Shown piece after piece: positions 13,561-17,533 of a stretch of DNA of 17,533 bases. The notes beneath the pieces are model-generated. The model was given only the letters and a program-made list of their open reading frames with translations. It was not told the origin of the DNA and made no database searches. The stretch is from contig CAUUKX010000040.1 of the NCBI GenBank assembly GCA_963545585.1, positions 1-17,533 of the forward strand. The letters are read 5' to 3'. The first letter of the stretch is position 1; every line of letters begins with the position of its first letter. Both the position numbers and the translations under genes were made by a program. Source of the DNA: W11650 sp963545585. Its GTDB lineage: Bacteria; Bacillota; Clostridia; Lachnospirales; Vallitaleaceae.

Positions 13561-14613
13561 ATGATGGAAAAAACAAATACTCTGGCTGGAAGAACGCAGG
13601 ACTATGATTTCTTCCTGCCAGAGGAACTAATTGCGCAGACGCCGCTGAAAGTCCGGTCGGATTCGCGGCTGATGGTCTTAAACCGGGCGGAGCAGACAAT
13701 CCGGGATCGGAAGTTTACCGATATTTTGGATTATTTGCAGCCGGGCGATTGTTTGGTCTTAAACGACAGCCGGGTGCTGCCGGCCAGATTGATCGGCGAA
13801 ATTAAAGACCGAAAGGCAGCGGCCGAAGTTTTGCTTCTGACCAGAAAAAGCGATAGACAGTGGGAAGTACTGACTAAACCCGGCAAAAAAATTAGAACCG
13901 GAGCGGTTTTGAGTTTTGGCGGCGGTCGGCTGACCGGCCGGATTGTCGATGTTCTGGAGAACGGCAACCGACTGATTGAGTTTGAACTGGACGGCATTTT
14001 TGAGGAAGTTTTGGACGAATTAGGCACGATGCCGCTGCCGCCATATATTCATGAGCGTTTGGAGGATCAGGAACGCTATCAGACCGTTTACTGTAAGTAC
14101 AAGGGCTCTTCGGCGGCACCGACGGCCGGGCTGCACTTTACCGAGGAACTTTTGACAACAATTCAGAATCGCGGTGTCAGCTTGGCGTTTGTTACTTTAC
14201 ATGTCGGGCTGGGAACTTTTCGGCCGGTTAAGGCGGAAAATGTTTTGGAGCATCAAATGCATGCCGAATTTTGCCAAATCCGGCAGAAAGACGCAGATTT
14301 AATTAATCAGGCCAAAGCCAGCGGTGGCCGGGTGATTGCGGTCGGGACAACGGCCTGCCGGACATTGGAATCTTTAGCTGACGGAAACGGCTATTTGGCG
14401 GAAAGCGCTAAGTGGACGGATATTTTTATTTATCCGGGCTATTCTTTTCGAGTGATGGATGGGCTGCTTACCAACTTTCATCTGCCTAAATCCAGCCTAA
14501 TTATGCTGGTCAGCGCTTTTGCTGGCCGGGAGTTTGTCCTTTCGGCTTATGCCGAAGCCGTCAGGCAAAGGTATCGCTTTTTTTCGTTTGGCGATGCCAT
14601 GCTGCTGATGTAG
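13561..14613 (+). CDS. queA: tRNA preQ1(34) S-adenosylmethionine ribosyltransferase-isomerase
   Basis: QueA transfers and isomerises the ribosyl group of S-adenosylmethionine onto preQ1 at the tRNA wobble position, giving epoxyqueuosine. The 350 residues match the family: NTLAGRTQDYDFFLPEELIAQ opens the protein, followed by LVLNDSRVLPARLIG, KYKGSSAAPTAGLHFTEEL, HVGLGTFRPV and TNFHLPKSSLIMLVSAFAG. It begins one base after the pheT stop, and either of two adjacent ATG codons could be used, with GAGATTGAG in pheT as the ribosome binding site. This tight spacing means translation is probably coupled to pheT. queA is more often found with tgt and yajC, so its place behind pheST is slightly unusual. 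Confidence 0.97.
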   Translation: MMEKTNTLAGRTQDYDFFLPEELIAQTPLKVRSDSRLMVLNRAEQTIRDRKFTDILDYLQPGDCLVLNDSRVLPARLIGEIKDRKAAAEVLLLTRKSDRQWEVLTKPGKKIRTGAVLSFGGGRLTGRIVDVLENGNRLIEFELDGIFEEVLDELGTMPLPPYIHERLEDQERYQTVYCKYKGSSAAPTAGLHFTEELLTTIQNRGVSLAFVTLHVGLGTFRPVKAENVLEHQMHAEFCQIRQKDADLINQAKASGGRVIAVGTTACRTLESLADGNGYLAESAKWTDIFIYPGYSFRVMDGLLTNFHLPKSSLIMLVSAFAGREFVLSAYAEAVRQRYRFFSFGDAMLLM

Positions 14614-14638
14614 GATAAAAGCTGGATTTAGCTGGTAC

Positions 14639-14667
14639 TTGTAACTTGCCGGGGAATGTAGTATAAT
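14639..14667 (+). promoter_or_regulatory. Promoter of lepB
   Basis: TTGTAA (14639-14644) and a perfect TATAAT (14662-14667) are separated by 17 bases, about 60 bases before the lepB start. It shows that lepB can be transcribed apart from queA, whose stop is only 26 bases upstream of the -35 box. No clear terminator lies between them. Confidence 0.75.
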
Positions 14668-14726
14668 GATAAAGAAGCTTTAAATAAGCGCTTTGCTATA
14701 AAATAGAATGATGTAAGAGGTGACAT

Positions 14727-15422
14727 ATGGACAACGAAAAAAGTTCTCAGGATTTGTTGAGCCCGTCGGACGAAAAAAAACCGAATGCAGTTCAAGATTC
14801 TGTGCCCAATCCAGAGGGCGAGGAGGAAAAAAAGTTTAATTGGAAAAGGGAAATACTGGATTTGATTAGAGTAATTGTAATTGCATTACTAATTACCAAC
14901 TTTTTAAATATATTTGTATTTACCTTATCGCAGGTTCGCCAAAGCTCGATGGAAACAACGCTGATGGGTGGCGATCAATTGATTGTAGAAAAACTGAGCT
15001 ATGCCTTCGGTAACCCCGAAACCGGTGATATTATTGTATTTATCAAGGATCCGGTTGATCCATCAATTGGCGCTCGCTTCATCCGCCTGTATCAGGACAT
15101 GGCGGCTAAGTTTTTCCAGCGGGAAGTCAATACTCGTTTGGTTAAGCGAGTGATTGGATTGCCGGGCGATGAGATTAATATTCGAGACGGCAAGGTTTTT
15201 CTCAATGGCAAGGAATTGGCAGAAGACTATGCCCAGCAGCCGACCTATCCCAAGGATAGTATTCAGTATCCTTTTACCGTACCGGACGGTCAGTACTTTG
15301 TGATAGGCGATAATCGGGGGATGAGTTATGACAGTCGTGACCTTGGCTGTATTAAGCGGGAGCAGATCGAAGGCCGGGTGTGGATTCGGTTTTGGCCTCT
15401 GGGTAAGTTGGGGGGCGTATAA
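14727..15422 (+). CDS. lepB: Signal peptidase I
   Basis: This membrane-bound serine/lysine protease (family S26) removes signal peptides from exported proteins. The 231-residue protein has an acidic, polar N-terminal tail of about 40 residues, longer than in many Gram-positive SipS-type enzymes, then one transmembrane helix (about 44-67). The catalytic domain shows box B with Ser74 in QSSMETTL, box C with GNPETGDIIVF, box D with Lys140 in LVKRVIGLPGDEI, and box E GDNRGMSYDSRDLG. Catalytic Ser and Lys are thus both present. AGAGGTGAC precedes the ATG. The next gene begins six bases after the stop, so the two are likely cotranscribed. Confidence 0.97.
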   Translation: MDNEKSSQDLLSPSDEKKPNAVQDSVPNPEGEEEKKFNWKREILDLIRVIVIALLITNFLNIFVFTLSQVRQSSMETTLMGGDQLIVEKLSYAFGNPETGDIIVFIKDPVDPSIGARFIRLYQDMAAKFFQREVNTRLVKRVIGLPGDEINIRDGKVFLNGKELAEDYAQQPTYPKDSIQYPFTVPDGQYFVIGDNRGMSYDSRDLGCIKREQIEGRVWIRFWPLGKLGGV

Positions 15423-15428
15423 TAAGCT

Positions 15429-17465
15429 ATGAAGCAAAATAAAGATCAAACGCAGGTTTTGATTTGGGCGGTAATAGCTGTTTCCTTTTTGTATATCTTG
15501 TTCCGGCTAAAGGTGCTGGAGGATATTGGGCAATCTGCATATATTTCAGGTCTGGCATTGCTTTGCTTAGTGGTGCAGATTGTAAATCATGAGCAGGCAG
15601 CGGTTGCTCTGCGCAAAAGATCACCGAACTTTACGAATAATTTTTATTCGGAAAATGGGCGGATGATTATCGGCAATATTGTCGCTTCTGCGTTGGTACT
15701 GGAGCTGAATACTTTTAATTATGAGCAGGTGCAGTTAAACTTTGCTTTGGAACTGATTAGCCTTCCCTTTGTGTTAGCAGTTATATTTTTGATGGAAAAC
15801 TCACGAGGTGGCTTTTTGACTCTGAACCGGATTTATTTTCCCAAGCAATGGGATCAGTTTTTTAAAAATTACGGCACAAATCTATTAAGCCTGTTTTTGA
15901 TGACAGCCATGTGGCTGCCGGTTATTTTAAAGATACCGGTATCAGCCCTGTTGTGGATACTGATATCGGCACTGCTCCTTAAACAGTCGGTAGTTTATAC
16001 CAATAAATATAATCATCAGGGCTGGTGCTTTTTTCTGGAAGGATTATTGGTCTTGCAGCTTTTGACTTTGGGTTTTCGGGAAAGTAGCTGGTTTTTCATT
16101 GTAATCGGAGCGGCGGCGGGGTTGCTGTTTTTAGCGAATTATATGCACCAGCTGAGATATGAAAAGGGTTTGATTGGATTGGCGGGAATCCTTTTTGCCG
16201 GCGGACTGGTAGCTTTTTATCGCTTTGGCGGTGGGGGTCGGTCGATGGTATTTTATATTCAATGGGAAACCGCCTTGTTAGCCGTGGTTTTTGTTTTGAC
16301 AAAAATGCTTTCCGTTGTTTATCGCCGATGGATTCGACCGGAGGATAGCGATAAGTATTCCTATGACGGAGCAGTGGTGGATAAAAATTGGCAGGAGTCG
16401 GAAAAGCCGCAAAAGTCGGAAACGACCTATCATAGTCAAAACGGGGAAAACGGCAAGAACGGAAAGAGCGGGGAAAGCGGGAATCAACGGCCGACTTTGC
16501 TGAAAATAAAAGAAAAGCCGCAAAAAGTAAGTTTGCGCTTAAAGGCGGAAGAAAAGCGAAAACAAGCGGCAGTTCACTCGCCGAAGCCGCAGGCCAAGTC
16601 TTCCGCCGGTCAGGCCAACCAAACGAAGCAGGACAATCAGGAAAAACAGGCCAATCAGTCGAAGCAGGTCAAAGAACCGTCTAAAGCGCAAGACAATCCG
16701 TCACTGCTGCCGGCTAAAACCAAGCCTTCCACCAGACAGGCCAACCAAGAAAAACAGGTCAATTGGCCGAAGCAGGTCAAAGAAACAGCTAAGGTGCAGG
16801 ACAATCCGTCGCTGCTGCCAGTTAAAACCAAGCCTTTCACCGGACAAGGCAACCAAACAAAGCAGGCCAATCAAGAAAAGCAAGCCAATCAAGCGAAACT
16901 GGCCAGTCAGGAAAAGCAAACCAAACAGCCGAAACAAACCAAACAGCCGAAACAAACCAATCAGGAAAAACAGGTCAAACAGCCGAAGCAGACCCAAAAG
17001 CCCAAGAAGGGCAAAGCCGCCGTCAAGGTTCCGGTCAAAACAAAGAGTTTGTCCGATTGGGTCAATCAATCGAAAGACGCGGCTGGGATAGCGATTAAGC
17101 CAATGACTGGCCAGATAAGACCCCAAATAACCGGTCAGGCCAATCAGCCGAAAAAAGCCAATCAGAAAAAACAAACGGTCAAAGCAGTGGCTCAGCTGCC
17201 GAAACCAAAGGCCAATAGGCATCAGGAAAATGCTAAAACAGGCGGAGCGGCCAAGGAAAAACTGATTATTTATCCGAAAGCGGAAATTCATTTAAAACAG
17301 CCAGTACCGCCCAAGGCTAAAAAACCGGCCAAAGGGGCAAAACCGAATCAGCAGCCGGTTCATTCGGCGGCGAAAGCGAAGGCAGGAGGCCAAGCAGGCC
17401 GAAAGATAAAATATTTTCGGAAAAAGAAATCAAAAAAACTTGCGCAGTCAGCGCCAAAGGAATAA
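15429..17465 (+). CDS. Polytopic membrane protein with long Lys/Gln-rich repetitive tail
   Basis: I do not recognise the family. Residues 1-300 contain about nine to ten hydrophobic segments, so this half is an integral membrane domain; no transporter or enzyme motif stands out. From about residue 320 to the end (678) the sequence is hydrophilic, strongly basic and almost free of hydrophobic clusters. It is dominated by Lys, Gln, Asn, Pro and Ala, including a NGENGKNGKSGESG run, many NQxKQ units, two copies of a 36-residue repeat, and KQPKQT tandem repeats. Such a tail should be disordered and could bind RNA, membrane lipid head groups or wall polymers. The start, six bases after lepB, has GGGGGG upstream. 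It ends just before rnpB. Confidence 0.8.
   Translation: MKQNKDQTQVLIWAVIAVSFLYILFRLKVLEDIGQSAYISGLALLCLVVQIVNHEQAAVALRKRSPNFTNNFYSENGRMIIGNIVASALVLELNTFNYEQVQLNFALELISLPFVLAVIFLMENSRGGFLTLNRIYFPKQWDQFFKNYGTNLLSLFLMTAMWLPVILKIPVSALLWILISALLLKQSVVYTNKYNHQGWCFFLEGLLVLQLLTLGFRESSWFFIVIGAAAGLLFLANYMHQLRYEKGLIGLAGILFAGGLVAFYRFGGGGRSMVFYIQWETALLAVVFVLTKMLSVVYRRWIRPEDSDKYSYDGAVVDKNWQESEKPQKSETTYHSQNGENGKNGKSGESGNQRPTLLKIKEKPQKVSLRLKAEEKRKQAAVHSPKPQAKSSAGQANQTKQDNQEKQANQSKQVKEPSKAQDNPSLLPAKTKPSTRQANQEKQVNWPKQVKETAKVQDNPSLLPVKTKPFTGQGNQTKQANQEKQANQAKLASQEKQTKQPKQTKQPKQTNQEKQVKQPKQTQKPKKGKAAVKVPVKTKSLSDWVNQSKDAAGIAIKPMTGQIRPQITGQANQPKKANQKKQTVKAVAQLPKPKANRHQENAKTGGAAKEKLIIYPKAEIHLKQPVPPKAKKPAKGAKPNQQPVHSAAKAKAGGQAGRKIKYFRKKKSKKLAQSAPKE
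16638..16960 (+). repeat. In-frame coding repeats (36-residue and KQPKQT units)
   Basis: GAAGCAGGTCAAAGAA occurs at 16661 and again at 16769, an exact 108-base offset. The sequence around both copies aligns for about 30 codons (xKQVKExxKxQDNPSLLPxKTKP). Near 16920-16955 a 15-base unit encoding KQPKQ/T is repeated. All units keep the reading frame, so length variation between strains is expected. Confidence 0.75.
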
Positions 17466-17468
17466 AAT
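17440..17468 (+). promoter_or_regulatory. Promoter of rnpB overlapping the upstream stop codon
   Basis: TTGCGC (17440-17445) and TAAAAT (17463-17468) are separated by 17 bases. The -10 box includes the TAA stop of the Lys/Gln-rich protein gene. Predicted transcription begins near 17475, at the expected 5' end of the RNase P RNA. Confidence 0.6.
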
Positions 17469-17474
17469 AAATTT

Positions 17475-17533
17475 GAGTAGGCAAAACGATCGCACCATTT
17501 TTCGGTGAGGAAAGTCCGAGCTCCACAGGGCAA
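17475..17533 (+). ncRNA. rnpB: RNase P RNA, 5' end (continues beyond window)
   Basis: The conserved region I signature GAGGAAAGTCCGAGCTCC lies at 17507-17524, followed by ACAGGGCA. It is preceded by a short stem (CACC with GGTG around a T-rich loop) that fits helix P3. This is the catalytic RNA that matures tRNA 5' ends. Only about 59 bases are inside the window, so the class (A or B) cannot be decided, and the exact 5' end is inferred from the promoter. Confidence 0.92.

Noticed and set aside
14614..14638. Terminator between queA and lepB
   Set aside because: Only a weak AGCT/AGCT pairing with no T-tract is visible, so readthrough from queA into lepB remains possible.
16638..16960. Tandem repeats as a CRISPR array
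   Set aside because: The repeats are in frame inside one coding sequence, uneven in length, and lack constant spacers.
16701..17291. Minus-strand frame of 196 codons rich in Leu, Phe and Gly opposite the Lys/Gln tail
   Set aside because: It is the antisense image of Lys/Gln/Asn repeats, giving artificial Phe/Leu-rich hydrophobic runs; no start site or family supports it.

Overview
The window looks like a chromosomal segment from a low-to-mid GC Gram-positive bacterium of the Firmicutes, probably class Clostridia. The evidence is an NfeD-FloA pair, clostridial-type PheS and PheT, AGGAGG-type ribosome binding sites, sigma-A-like promoters, and the 5' end of a bacterial RNase P RNA of Firmicute appearance. 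The exact family cannot be fixed from sequence alone; a Lachnospiraceae-like genome is my best guess.

Layout. (1) Positions 1-2218, plus strand: the tail of a membrane NfeD protein, the flotillin FloA, and an unrecognised single-pass membrane protein, a likely membrane-microdomain operon. (2) 2215-4316: a perfect 23-bp hairpin, then dapB and dapA on the minus strand (the first two committed steps of lysine/diaminopimelate synthesis). They are separated by a roughly 240-bp highly foldable element whose ends belong to the same repeat family as the hairpin. (3) 4317-4741: non-coding, with a short minus-strand remnant resembling the C-terminus of MscL and a strong plus-strand promoter. (4) 4742-8909: an AT-rich accessory island of small plus-strand genes: an orphan protein, a GNAT acetyltransferase, a VOC/glyoxalase-fold protein, a two-TM membrane protein, a possible Imm74-like immunity protein, a beta-barrel-like protein and an AraC-GyrI regulator. 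GC-richer repeats of about 100-165 bp follow several of the genes, giving an arrangement that resembles a cassette array. (5) 8945-9916: a class-3-lipase-like alpha/beta hydrolase with core-genome composition. (6) 9936-14613: a pheS-pheT-queA operon (Phe-tRNA synthetase and queuosine tRNA modification) behind a near-consensus promoter and a leader in which I see no T-box. (7) 14639-17533: lepB (signal peptidase I) with its own promoter, a large polytopic membrane protein with an extremely Lys/Gln-rich repetitive tail, and the start of rnpB, whose promoter overlaps the stop codon of that protein.

The housekeeping blocks are ordinary. Most of the unexplained structure is in the repeats. A hairpin/long-element family brackets dapB and shows compensatory stem changes. 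A second family (copies near 5064, 5659, 7064 and 7779) sits just after stop codons inside the accessory island. I saw no recombinase, transposase, CRISPR array, tRNA gene or recognisable riboswitch in the window.
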